Below, piece by piece: positions 1-6,082 of a DNA stretch of 17,199 nucleotides (position 1 is the stretch's first letter; each line of letters opens with the position of its first letter). Source of the stretch: Clostridiales bacterium UBA4653 (GTDB lineage Bacteria > Bacillota > Clostridia > Oscillospirales > CAG-272). Where the stretch lies: the NCBI GenBank assembly GCA_002405565.1, contig DHMB01000143.1:1-17199 (forward strand), given 5' to 3'. Position numbers and translations under genes: made by a program. The notes beneath the pieces are model-generated. The model saw only the letters and a list, made by a program, of their open reading frames with translations, searched no databases and was not told where the DNA came from.

Positions 1-66
1 GGCAACAACCCGATGGTCGGCGCAACGGTCGCAGTCGCAGTTGCTGTTGAAGAAGTAATGAAATAA
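1..66 (+). CDS. C-terminal end of a probable GGGtGRT-family protein (5' truncated)
   Basis: Only the last 21 codons and the TAA stop lie in the window. The readable tail is GNNPMVGATVAVAVAVEEVM plus a final lysine. From memory this closely resembles the C-terminus of the GGGtGRT protein family, a conserved protein of unknown function in Clostridia, but no search could be run. The open frame runs in from the left edge and is followed at once by a hairpin and then by a terminator at 141-175, which fits the end of a transcription unit. That this is a real gene end is fairly safe; the family name is tentative. Confidence 0.6.
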   Translation, partial: GNNPMVGATVAVAVAVEEVMK

Positions 67-94
67 CCTACTTTTCTTCGGGAAGAAAAGTAGG
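67..94. repeat. 12-bp perfect hairpin, member of a dispersed palindrome family
   Basis: The arms CCTACTTTTCTT (67-78) and AAGAAAAGTAGG (83-94) are exact reverse complements around a CGGG loop. No T-run follows, so it is not a standard terminator. The following GCAAAAGAAGCTTCGGTTAT (94-113) recurs with small changes after the similar hairpin at 12124-12147, so hairpin and tail together form a repeated unit. Confidence 0.7.
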
Positions 95-140
95 CAAAAG
101 AAGCTTCGGTTATTTGACTTATACAAATTTTATAAAAAGA

Positions 141-175
141 AAACAGAGATGATTTTTTCATCTCTGTTTTTGTTT
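141..175 (+). terminator. Rho-independent terminator
   Basis: A perfect 12-bp stem (141-152 with 158-169) with a 5-nt T loop is followed by a T-rich tract. It probably ends the transcript of the truncated gene at the left edge. The upstream A-rich tract means it could also work in the other direction. Confidence 0.8.
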
Positions 176-187
176 TGATTGAGAGGG

Positions 188-392
188 GAGGCAAAAAAAG
201 CTCCGGTTATTCGGTTTGCGCGTCCCTTTTCAGCCTCCCTCTTGGAGGGAGGGGAACCGCAACGCGGTGGAAGGAGTTTATTAAAAGACTCCTTCCGTCG
301 CTTCGCGACAGCTTCCTCTGGGAGGAAGCCTTAACGGGAGAGCGCAAAAACCGTAGGGGCGGGGTCTCCCACCTCGCCGTCTTTATCAATCT
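188..392. repeat. Intergenic palindromic element with several tandem hairpins
   Basis: This gene-free stretch holds consecutive inverted repeats: CCTCCCTC/GAGGGAGG (234-241 with 245-252), GGAAGGAGT/ACTCCTTCC (269-277 with 288-296), GTCGC/GCGAC (297-301 with 305-309) and GCTTCCTC/GAGGAAGC (311-318 with 322-329). A weaker GGGAG/CTCCC pair follows (336-340 with 366-370). Short open frames on both strands are low-complexity and lack ribosome binding sites. The style matches dispersed extragenic palindromes common in gut Clostridia; that comparison is from general knowledge. Confidence 0.65.
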
Positions 393-445
393 ATAAGGCA
401 AAAGCTTCGGCAAATCGCATCGCAAAAATCTTATATTCTCATGAA

Positions 446-473
446 AAAACAGAGGCGTTTCCGCCTCTGTTTT
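446..473 (-). terminator. Terminator of the YD-repeat lipoprotein gene
   Basis: The 12-bp stem AAAACAGAGGCG (446-457) pairs with 462-473 around a 4-nt loop. Read on the minus strand it lies just after the TAA stop at 480-478 and ends in a T-run, as a Rho-independent terminator should. Confidence 0.85.
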
Positions 474-477
474 GGTC

Positions 478-2499
478 TTACCGGAAGATAACCCAAGGAT
501 ACGTCCCGAGCAGATTGCCGTTCTTATCGTATTCATATGTTTTTCCGTTACCGATTTCGTCGGTATATTCGATTTCGTAATAATTGACTATACGGCTGTA
601 TGCGTCGCAGTTTGTGACTTTTACAAGTTTTCCGCTTTCGTTGTAATGATAGCTTGAATAGCTTTCAAGACCGCCGTTATTATAAACACTGCTCTTTAAT
701 TTTTTTCCGTTTTCGTCATATTCGTATTCTGTTCGACGTATAAGCTTACCGTTTCCGTCATATCTGCTTTCGGAAAGTATGCGCTCGCCGTCGTACTTTG
801 TCTCGGTATACTCGGTCAGCTTTCCCTCTCCGTCATATTCCGAAATCTTTGTTCTGTTTCCGTTTTCGTCAAATTCGTATTCGGTGCGACTTTCAAGCTT
901 GCCGTTATTATATACTTCACGCGTCTTTATGTCTGTTGAAATTCCTTCATATCCGTTGTGTTTGACCTTCAAAGTAATATATTCCGTATACTCGGTCTTA
1001 TTACCCTCTCCGTCGTATAAAACCCGCTTCGTCCTTTCTCCTTTTTCGTTATATTCCGTGAGCTCTGCGAGCTTGCCGTTTTCATATCTTTCGTATCTTT
1101 TTGTGCGGGAATATGTATTGTAGTCACGCGTATTTTCAAGATATTCGGTGTATTCGGTTTTGTTGCCGTCTGCGTCATATACGGTTTCGGAAAGTATATA
1201 ATCGCCGTCGCGCTTGATCTCGGTATACCCGGTCAGCGCTCCGCTTCCGTCATATTCCGAAATCTTTATTCTTTTTCCGCTCTCATTATACCCGTAAACG
1301 TCATAGCCCGTAAGTTTGCGATCGGCGTCGTATGACGAGCTTTTTATCAGATTACCGCTCTCATCGTATTCGTTTTCTTCGGCACTCCAAAGCTTGCCGT
1401 TCCTATAATTCTCGGATTTCGTCGTTTCACCGTTCTTATTGTACTCACGGACGAAGTTCAGACTACCGTCGCTGTCATAGCTTTCGCTTCTGCGCTGTCC
1501 GTAGTATTTGCTTTTAGCATTTTCAAAATACTCTTTATATGCCGTTTTAACGCCGCTCGCGTTATACTGCGTCATTTTCAATATATATCCGTTTTCGTCG
1601 TATTCGTAAACGTCATACGCCTGCAACGCCTCGGTCTCGTCGTATCTTGCTTCCTTTGTGAGATTTCCCTTTTCGTCATATTCGTATCTGTAAATCATGG
1701 AAATCGAGCCGTCTTCCTTATATGACGTTTCTTTTATCTTTTTCCCGTCTTCGTCATATTCATATCCATAACCCCAGGAAAATTTGCCGTTCTCGTCATA
1801 GTATGTCGTTCTGATTTCATGACCGTTTCCGTCAAATTCGGCGGCATAAACAAGCGTCCCGTTTTCATCAAAGCGCTCGTTCTTTATCGCCTTCCAGTCT
1901 TCGTCATATGTCGCGACGGCTTTGAATCCGGCCTCTGAATATTCCCAGTTGCCTGTCATTGTTATGACTCTTGCTTTTTCGTCATATGTAACTTCAATCA
2001 GCTGGACGGTCTCGTCGCTTTTGACAATCTCGTTCTTTATGACTCTGTCCTTTTCGTCATATACAAAAGTTTCTTTTCTCGAATACTGACTTTCGTCGTT
2101 CGCTATCTCTCCGGCTATCTCGGAAATAAGCCCGCTGTCCGTATATGTCAGGACATACGTTGCAGTGCTTTTCCCTTCCGCGTCCTTTACGGAAACCTTT
2201 GTAAGCCTGTCTTTTCCGTCATATTCCAAAGTTGCGGTGCTTTCGCCCTGATACACTTTAACAAGGTTTCTGTTCTTGTCATACTCATACGTCATTGAAA
2301 TTCCGTATTCGTTTTCCTCGTAAACACCCTCGTCCTTTTTCTCCGGCGCGGAATAAAAGCTCTTCATAACCTCGTCCACAGCGGCTCTCTCTTCCGGCGA
2401 CAGCTTATCCTTTGATTGTGCTTTCCCGCACGAAACCGCCGCAAATACCGTTGCAAAAGTCATGCAAAGCAGGAGCAGAATTGATAGTGTTTTTTTCAT
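478..2499 (-). CDS. YD-repeat (RHS-like) predicted lipoprotein
   Basis: A 673-residue protein of unknown function, probably anchored outside the cell membrane. It begins MKKTLSILLLLCMTF, a charged then hydrophobic signal peptide, and reaches a possible lipobox AVSC with Cys24 as the lipidated residue. The -3 residue is Ala rather than the usual Leu, so lipidation is likely but not certain. From about residue 60 to the end it is built from about 20 imperfect repeats of roughly 20-25 residues around YEYDENGK.L...YD..G, the YD/RHS pattern. No RHS core or C-terminal toxin domain is seen; it ends in repeat sequence and YPWVIFR. The frame is open to 2586, but ATG 2499 is chosen because it has GGAGG 8 nt upstream and because the promoter -10 overlaps the earlier ATG. 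It is monocistronic, with its own promoter and terminator. A role in adhesion or envelope binding is inference only. Confidence 0.85.
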   Translation of the reverse strand: MKKTLSILLLLCMTFATVFAAVSCGKAQSKDKLSPEERAAVDEVMKSFYSAPEKKDEGVYEENEYGISMTYEYDKNRNLVKVYQGESTATLEYDGKDRLTKVSVKDAEGKSTATYVLTYTDSGLISEIAGEIANDESQYSRKETFVYDEKDRVIKNEIVKSDETVQLIEVTYDEKARVITMTGNWEYSEAGFKAVATYDEDWKAIKNERFDENGTLVYAAEFDGNGHEIRTTYYDENGKFSWGYGYEYDEDGKKIKETSYKEDGSISMIYRYEYDEKGNLTKEARYDETEALQAYDVYEYDENGYILKMTQYNASGVKTAYKEYFENAKSKYYGQRRSESYDSDGSLNFVREYNKNGETTKSENYRNGKLWSAEENEYDESGNLIKSSSYDADRKLTGYDVYGYNESGKRIKISEYDGSGALTGYTEIKRDGDYILSETVYDADGNKTEYTEYLENTRDYNTYSRTKRYERYENGKLAELTEYNEKGERTKRVLYDGEGNKTEYTEYITLKVKHNGYEGISTDIKTREVYNNGKLESRTEYEFDENGNRTKISEYDGEGKLTEYTETKYDGERILSESRYDGNGKLIRRTEYEYDENGKKLKSSVYNNGGLESYSSYHYNESGKLVKVTNCDAYSRIVNYYEIEYTDEIGNGKTYEYDKNGNLLGTYPWVIFR

Positions 2500-2584
2500 G
2501 TTGTTTTCCTCCGATTGATAAAATTGAATTGAATTTTGACCTTGTACGGCAAAGCGGCTCGCCGCTTCAGCCTTCGTCATATCC

Positions 2585-2613
2585 ATTATATATCATTTAA
2601 TTCAAAATGTAAA
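2585..2613 (-). promoter_or_regulatory. Sigma-A promoter of the YD-repeat lipoprotein gene
   Basis: On the minus strand TTTACA (2613-2608) and a perfect TATAAT (2590-2585) are separated by exactly 17 nt. Transcription should start near 2578, giving a leader of about 80 nt. The leader contains the hairpin AAGCGGC/GCCGCTT (2552-2558 with 2561-2567). Confidence 0.8.
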
Positions 2614-2635
2614 CATTTTATGAAGAATTTTGTCG

Positions 2636-2666
2636 AAAAATCCCCGCGACAATTGTCACGGGGATT
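2636..2666 (-). terminator. Terminator of the cotJABC operon
   Basis: Arms around AATCCCCG and CGGGGATT (2639-2652 with 2653-2666, one mismatch) are followed on the minus strand by five T (2640-2636 read as complement). It starts 6 nt after the cotJC stop and separates cotJ from the lipoprotein gene downstream. Confidence 0.85.
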
Positions 2667-2672
2667 TCAGGC

Positions 2673-3284
2673 TCACATCCTCCCGCAGTTTTTATCAAAA
2701 GCGGGGTTGCAGAAATAATAATTTTTGTCGTCCAGGTGCTCGCGGACTATGCCGAGCGCCTCTCCGAAGCGCTGAAAATGCACAATTTCTCTCTGCCGCA
2801 GAAATCTGATCGGTTCGATTATGTCCGGATCGTCGACGAGCTTCAGGATGTTGTCATATGTCGTTCTCGCCTTCTGTTCCGCAGCCATATCCTCCGTCAG
2901 GTCTGTTATCGGGTCGCCCTTTGACGCTATATATGCCGCCGTGAAAGGCGTGCCGGACGCCGCCTGCGGATAGACGCCTGTCGTATGGTCGACAAAATAT
3001 GCGTCAAAGCCCTGCGCTTTTATCTCCTCGACGGAAAGGTTTCTCGTCAGCTGACTGACAATCGCGCCTATCATTTCAAGGTGCGCAAGCTCCTCCGTTC
3101 CGATGTCTGTCAGAAGTCCGGACACCCTTGCGTAAGGCATTGAAAATCTCTGCGAAAGATATCGCAGCGAAGCGCCAAGCTCACCGTCCGGCCCTCCGTA
3201 CTGACTGATTATTATCTTTGCGGCTCTTGCGTCCGGATTTTTGATTTTAACAGGAAACTGTAATCTCTTTTCATATTCCCACAT
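2673..3284 (-). CDS. cotJC: Spore coat protein CotJC, manganese-catalase family
   Basis: This 203-residue protein belongs to the Mn-catalase-like CotJC family of the spore coat. Known dimanganese catalases use three Glu and two His. All five have counterparts here: Glu35 (in GPDGELG), Glu65 and His68 (in EELAHLE), Glu136 (in AAEQKAR) and His169 (in REIVHF), with spacings close to those of the Lactiplantibacillus enzyme. A metal centre and catalase-like activity are therefore plausible. ATG 3284 is preferred over the upstream ATG at 3308 because it overlaps the cotJB stop in TGATG, the usual sign of translational coupling, and MWEYEKRLQFPVKIKNP matches the family start. It is the last gene of the operon. 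In Bacillus the operon is expressed in the mother cell under sigma-E; no convincing sigma-E promoter was recognised here. Confidence 0.95.
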   Translation of the reverse strand: MWEYEKRLQFPVKIKNPDARAAKIIISQYGGPDGELGASLRYLSQRFSMPYARVSGLLTDIGTEELAHLEMIGAIVSQLTRNLSVEEIKAQGFDAYFVDHTTGVYPQAASGTPFTAAYIASKGDPITDLTEDMAAEQKARTTYDNILKLVDDPDIIEPIRFLRQREIVHFQRFGEALGIVREHLDDKNYYFCNPAFDKNCGRM

Positions 3285-3562
3285 CAGTAGTTCGCCTCCG
3301 TTTCCCAAGGCATGGGAGCCGTGTTCCAGCTCCAGCCATCAAACGTATTTTCGGAGTAAGCGTCGAGCGGGCCGTATTTGTCCGTATATTCGCGCATAAG
3401 CTCCCTTCTCTTTTTCGCGTTACTGTTGAAAAGCGCAAGCGCTTCGGCATTATCCGGATGTGTGTCAAGGAAGAGGCGCAGCTCGTCAACAGTAAAGCTG
3501 ACTGTCGTTATCTCTTTAAGCAGTGCCGACTGACCTCTGCAGTCTCTCATATTCTCCCGCAT
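3284..3562 (-). CDS. cotJB: Spore coat protein CotJB
   Basis: A 92-residue protein of the CotJB type. It has the family's short helical start (LLKEITTVSFTVDELRLFLD), a central segment rich in charged residues and an aromatic C-terminal part (GPLDAYSENTFDGWSWNTAPMPWE). CotJB is a small coat component that works with CotJA and CotJC; its biochemical role is not known. ATG 3562 has GGAGGAGGG about 6 nt upstream, located inside the end of cotJA. The gene overlaps cotJA by 16 nt and cotJC by 1 nt, so the three are surely translated from one message. Met5 is an alternative start but sits less well against the ribosome binding site. Confidence 0.93.
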   Translation of the reverse strand: MRENMRDCRGQSALLKEITTVSFTVDELRLFLDTHPDNAEALALFNSNAKKRRELMREYTDKYGPLDAYSENTFDGWSWNTAPMPWETEANY

Positions 3563-3783
3563 TTTGGCCCTCCTCCGTACGGCATATAAAGCTCCTTGAA
3601 GAGCGTTCCTCTGCCAAGCGCCTCAGATGACGTATAAAGCTCGCCGAAGGTCTGGCTGGGCACATATGCAATCGCAAGTGACGGGCCTGCCGTCTGCGAT
3701 GTGTATCCGCAACCGCCATTCTGCGTGTATCCGCCCATTCCGCATGACCGACATCCGCCGGTGTTTGCAAAACTTCTGTTCAT
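3547..3783 (-). CDS. cotJA: Spore coat-associated protein CotJA
   Basis: A 78-residue protein with the CotJA core PSLAIAYVPSQTFGELYTSS followed by EALGRGTLFKELYMPY. The N-terminal 33 residues are rich in Gly and Cys (Cys11, Cys14, Cys25), and one more Cys lies near the end; these might cross-link or bind metal in the coat, which is inference. It is the first gene of cotJABC. No other ATG, GTG or TTG start lies in frame just upstream, yet the only good Shine-Dalgarno (AAGGAGA, 3813-3807) is 24 nt from the ATG, with a small hairpin in between (separate entry). A different frame covering 3516-3770 is a shadow of this gene. Confidence 0.93.
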   Translation of the reverse strand: MNRSFANTGGCRSCGMGGYTQNGGCGYTSQTAGPSLAIAYVPSQTFGELYTSSEALGRGTLFKELYMPYGGGPKCGRI

Positions 3784-3813
3784 ATATAAATCGGGAAAAA
3801 TTCCCGTCTCCTT
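3784..3813 (-). promoter_or_regulatory. Unusual ribosome binding site of cotJA with hairpin spacer
   Basis: On the minus strand the order is AAGGAGA (3813-3807), the hairpin CGGGAA-TTT-TTCCCG (3806-3792), ATTTATAT, then ATG. The linear distance from GGAG to ATG is 24 nt, too far for normal initiation. Folding the 15-nt hairpin would bring it to about 9 nt, close to optimal. The pairing is seen directly; the effect on translation is inferred. Confidence 0.5.
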
Positions 3814-3913
3814 TTTGTTATTGCGGGTCGCCCCGCTGATATTATTTTATTCTGCGCGCGGGCTGTTTGTGCGGACTTGCCGGCATATTGTCATATGTAA
3901 TATAAGGTAAAAC

Positions 3914-3939
3914 AAAAAAGCCCTCCGCAGAGAGCTTTT
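3914..3939 (-). terminator. Terminator of the XRE regulator gene
   Basis: On the minus strand GCTCTC pairs with GAGGGC (one G-T pair) around a TGCG loop, followed by six T (complement of 3919-3914). The stop codon of the regulator lies at the edge of the stem. Confidence 0.75.
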
Positions 3940-4181
3940 TATCTTATTTCCTGTTCCATTGAGTCAAATGCGTCCGAGCTGAAAAATTCAATAACAGAGA
4001 TATTGAGTCCGTCGCAGATTTTCTTTATCGTCGCAACGGTCACGCTGTTGTTTCTTCCGTTTATGATATTGTTCAAAGTCGACTGGGTTATCCCGCAGAT
4101 TGTGGCGAGCTTGTTCAAGGTTATTCCGCGCTCGTCACAAAGCTCGAGTATCCTCTTCCGTACCGCCTCTCCTATTCTCAC
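3939..4181 (-). CDS. XRE-family helix-turn-helix regulator
   Basis: An 80-residue protein that is essentially one Cro/CI-type DNA-binding domain. It has the usual pattern: a helix (EAVRKRILELCDERG), a turn helix (NKLATICGI), a recognition helix (QSTLNNIINGRN) and a helix ending ISVIEFF. There is no sensor or oligomerisation domain. The frame could begin at GTG 4193, but GTG 4181 is chosen: AGGTGG lies 8 nt upstream of it, and (V/M)RIGEAVRKRI is how related proteins begin. The ATG at 4185 is out of frame. The gene stands alone, with its own terminator, and is transcribed away from the candidate small RNA at 4291-4460 and the GH4 gene. Control of one or both from the shared intergenic region is plausible but unproven. 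Confidence 0.88.
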   Translation of the reverse strand: MRIGEAVRKRILELCDERGITLNKLATICGITQSTLNNIINGRNNSVTVATIKKICDGLNISVIEFFSSDAFDSMEQEIR

Positions 4182-4211
4182 GCATTTTCCCACCTTTTAT
4201 GTATCCTTATA

Positions 4212-4240
4212 TATATAATATCTGATTTTTTTCGTGAAAA
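4212..4240 (-). promoter_or_regulatory. Possible promoter of the XRE regulator gene
   Basis: On the minus strand TTTTCA (4240-4235) and TATATA (4217-4212) are 17 nt apart; both are 4-of-6 matches in AT-rich sequence. Initiation near 4205 would leave about 24 nt before GTG 4181. Confidence 0.35.
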
Positions 4241-4255
4241 TTTAACTCTTTTGGG

Positions 4256-4284
4256 TTGACTTTTGAAAGAATATGTTGTAATAT
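4256..4284 (+). promoter_or_regulatory. Probable sigma-A promoter of the candidate small RNA
   Basis: TTGACT (4256-4261, 5 of 6) is followed after 17 nt by TAATAT (4279-4284, 4 of 6). It points away from the XRE gene and predicts a start near 4291. The nearest terminator is at 4423-4460. Confidence 0.55.
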
Positions 4285-4290
4285 GTTATT

Positions 4291-4460
4291 AACGCTGACA
4301 ATGGCTGTAAAAAAGAAGAAAATCTAATTTTTCGGTTAGTTTTTCACATCTGTATTCGGCATGTCAAAGCGGTTATGAAAAGGGAAAGTTTTGGTATCCA
4401 GACAAAAAAGTTTTCCCCCCAAGGCTTTCGGAGTACCCCGCTCCGAAAGTCTTTTCTTTT
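4291..4460 (+). ncRNA. Candidate small non-coding RNA, about 170 nt, family unknown
   Basis: This stretch lies between a promoter-like sequence and a strong terminator and has no open frame of gene size. Before the terminator hairpin it can form an 11-bp stem, GGGAAAGTTTT (4382-4392) with AAAAGTTTTCCC (4407-4417, two G-T pairs), and a smaller stem around CTAA/TTAG (4324-4327 with 4336-4339). The segment near 4306-4319 (CTGTAAAAAAGAAGA) is partly complementary to the 3' tract TTCTTTTTGCAG, which could close the molecule end to end as in 6S RNA; that is speculative. It does not match any riboswitch consensus I can recall. A minimal frame MAVKKKKI (4301-4327) lacks a ribosome binding site and is probably chance. 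Confidence 0.45.
4423..4460 (+). terminator. Strong Rho-independent terminator of the candidate small RNA
   Basis: CTTTCGGAG (4425-4433) pairs perfectly with CTCCGAAAG (4441-4449), extended by two further pairs, with a 7-nt loop and the tract TTTTCTTTTT. It isolates the GH4 gene from upstream transcription. Confidence 0.85.
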
Positions 4461-4572
4461 TGCAGTCGTCACCGTCTGCCTTGCAAAATAATTAAAAGAA
4501 CGTTTGCCTGCGGCGAAAAACATCTCGCCAGAGACGAAAAAATCGTGCGGCTTTGCCGCGGTTTACAGAATA

Positions 4573-4675
4573 CCCCCGCTCCGGAAATCAAGCCGCGGCG
4601 GGGATTTTTTGCAGTTCCCGCGCAAAGTGTGGCTTTTCCCCGCGCTCAATTTCTCCTTTCGGGGTTTACTTTTCC
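4573..4675 (+). repeat. 103-bp direct repeat, copy 1 (upstream of GH4)
   Basis: It matches 6083-6185 at 101 of 103 positions; the differences are at 4593 and 4630. Weaker similarity continues upstream to about 4535 (GAAAAA.. TGCGGCTT). The unit starts with a terminator-like hairpin and T-run and ends just after a -35 hexamer. The -10 hexamers lie outside the repeat, yet fall at the same distance in both copies. Confidence 0.95.
4574..4610 (+). terminator. Terminator-like hairpin in repeat copy 1
   Basis: CCCCGC (4574-4579) pairs with GCGGGG (4598-4603), followed by A and six T. No gene needs ending here because the small RNA already has a terminator, so it may simply be carried by the repeat. 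Confidence 0.55.
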
Positions 4676-4693
4676 CCTCCGCCGTGCTATCAT
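4665..4693 (+). promoter_or_regulatory. Sigma-A promoter of the GH4 gene
   Basis: TTTACT (4665-4670), inside the repeat, and TATCAT (4688-4693), outside it, are 17 nt apart. Transcription would start near 4700, about 20 nt before the ATG. Confidence 0.65.
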
Positions 4694-4720
4694 TATAAAA
4701 AACGACCAAGGAGTACCCAA

Positions 4721-6034
4721 ATGAAAAAATTCGCATTCATCGGCGCGGGAAGCCTGCAATTCACAACCTCCGCCATACGTGACCTTCTGACCTTCGAGTC
4801 CTTCCGCGACGCGGAATTTGCGCTTATGGATATAAACCCGGAAAATCTCTCGGCTGTAACGGAAGTGGCGAGGAAGATCGCCGCGGAAATGGGCTGTCCG
4901 GATTGCAGAATAAATCCAACGCTCGACCGCGCCGAAGCGCTGAAAAATGCGGACGGCGTCCTCTGCACGGTTTTCAACGGCGGGATAGACGTCTGGCGTT
5001 ACGATATTGAAATCCCCAAAAAATACGGCGTTGATATAAACATCGGCGATACCCGCAGCGTTTCGGGGATTTTCCGCGCGCTCCGCAGTATCCCCCTTAT
5101 GCTGGACATCTGCCGCGACATTGAAAAATATTGTCCCCGCGCGGTTTTTCTCAATTATACAAACCCGATGGGTATGCTCTGCGGCGCAATGCAGAAGAAT
5201 TCCTGCGTTGAGGTGACGGGCATATGCCATAGCGTTCAGGGCACAATCCAGCTCATCGCCAAATGGCTCGGAATTCCATGGCGGGAAATAAACTATAAAT
5301 GTATGGGCGTAAATCATCAGGCTTTCTATACGGTGCTCGAGCATAACGGAAAAGACCTTTATCCGCTTCTCCGTGAGGCAGTAAAAAAGCCCGAAATTTA
5401 TAATGAAGAGATTGTCCGCAATGAAATGTTCCTTCACCTCGGCTATTACGTGACGGAGTCCAGCGGGCACAATTCGGAATATAATCAATGGTTCCGCAAG
5501 CGTCCCGACCTCATCGAAAAATACTGCACACACGGCACAGGCTGGAATCCGGGCGAATACGCTTTTTCTCTGAACCTCCGTCGCGAGAGGGCAAAGGATC
5601 CGATGAAGCAGTATAAAGAATATATGGAAAAGCCCGTTGAAAAACGCAAGAGCAACGAATACGCCGCAGACATTTTCAATGCCCGCATAGGCGACGGAAA
5701 GCCCTTCGTCTTCAACGGAAATGTCCAAAACAACGGGTCTATTCCGAACCTTCCGCAGGACGCCTGCGTTGAGGTTCCCGTCGTTGCGGACAGAATGGGT
5801 ATGAAGACAACGATCGCAGGCGAGCTTCCGCCGCAGGTTGCAATTCTCGTAAACACAACGGCAAGGCTGGAAAACCTCGTTATCGACGCGGCAATGAAAA
5901 AGAGCCGCGATATGGTGTATTACGCCGTTTACAACGACCCCCTCTCCTCCGCCGTCCTCTCGCTGGATGAGATAAAGCGTATGTGCGACGAGCTCTTTGA
6001 AAAGAACGAAGCCTTTCTCGGAGACTATAAATAA
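4721..6034 (+). CDS. GH4 family glycosidase, probable alpha-galactosidase
   Basis: A 437-residue cytosolic enzyme of glycoside hydrolase family 4, which cleaves glycosides by NAD-dependent oxidation at C3, elimination and re-addition of water, with Mn2+. The Rossmann start is FIGAGSLQFT (residues 7-16). NYTNP (145-149) and GDTRSVSG (109-116) are family signatures. CHSV (169-172) carries the metal-binding Cys169, and His199 in GVNHQ is the second metal ligand. Among GH4 subgroups CHSV is typical of alpha-galactosidases (MelA type), whereas CHG-, CHE-, CN- and CD- motifs mark other specificities, so alpha-galactoside is the best guess. Length is normal. The frame extends upstream to 4553, but ATG 4721 has AAGGAG 7 nt before it and lies just after the promoter. 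It is monocistronic: repeat copy 2 supplies a terminator 50 nt downstream. Confidence 0.92.
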   Translation: MKKFAFIGAGSLQFTTSAIRDLLTFESFRDAEFALMDINPENLSAVTEVARKIAAEMGCPDCRINPTLDRAEALKNADGVLCTVFNGGIDVWRYDIEIPKKYGVDINIGDTRSVSGIFRALRSIPLMLDICRDIEKYCPRAVFLNYTNPMGMLCGAMQKNSCVEVTGICHSVQGTIQLIAKWLGIPWREINYKCMGVNHQAFYTVLEHNGKDLYPLLREAVKKPEIYNEEIVRNEMFLHLGYYVTESSGHNSEYNQWFRKRPDLIEKYCTHGTGWNPGEYAFSLNLRRERAKDPMKQYKEYMEKPVEKRKSNEYAADIFNARIGDGKPFVFNGNVQNNGSIPNLPQDACVEVPVVADRMGMKTTIAGELPPQVAILVNTTARLENLVIDAAMKKSRDMVYYAVYNDPLSSAVLSLDEIKRMCDELFEKNEAFLGDYK

Positions 6035-6082
6035 GAGCGGGAGAAAAATTCCCTGCGGCTTATTTCTCAACTTACCGAACAC

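Noticed and set aside
67..94. Hairpin after the first stop codon as the gene's terminator
   Set aside because: It lacks a T-run on the plus strand and belongs to a dispersed repeat; the hairpin at 141-175 fits a terminator better.
547..2300. Recurring CGTTTTCGTCATATTCGTAT segments as a CRISPR-like or DNA repeat array
   Set aside because: They are in frame and encode the YEYDENG core of the protein repeats, with irregular divergence typical of coding repeats.
478..2499. Reading the YD-repeat protein as a polymorphic RHS toxin
   Set aside because: No RHS core, no C-terminal toxin domain and no adjacent immunity gene are visible.
3813..3911. Sigma-E promoter for cotJABC
   Set aside because: AT-rich motifs such as TTATATT and CAATAT occur upstream, but no pair of -35 and -10 elements has convincing sequence and spacing.
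4646..6082. Minus-strand open frame of 478 codons across the GH4 gene
   Set aside because: It is antisense to a gene with clear GH4 motifs, has low-quality composition and no ribosome binding site; a shadow of the coding strand.
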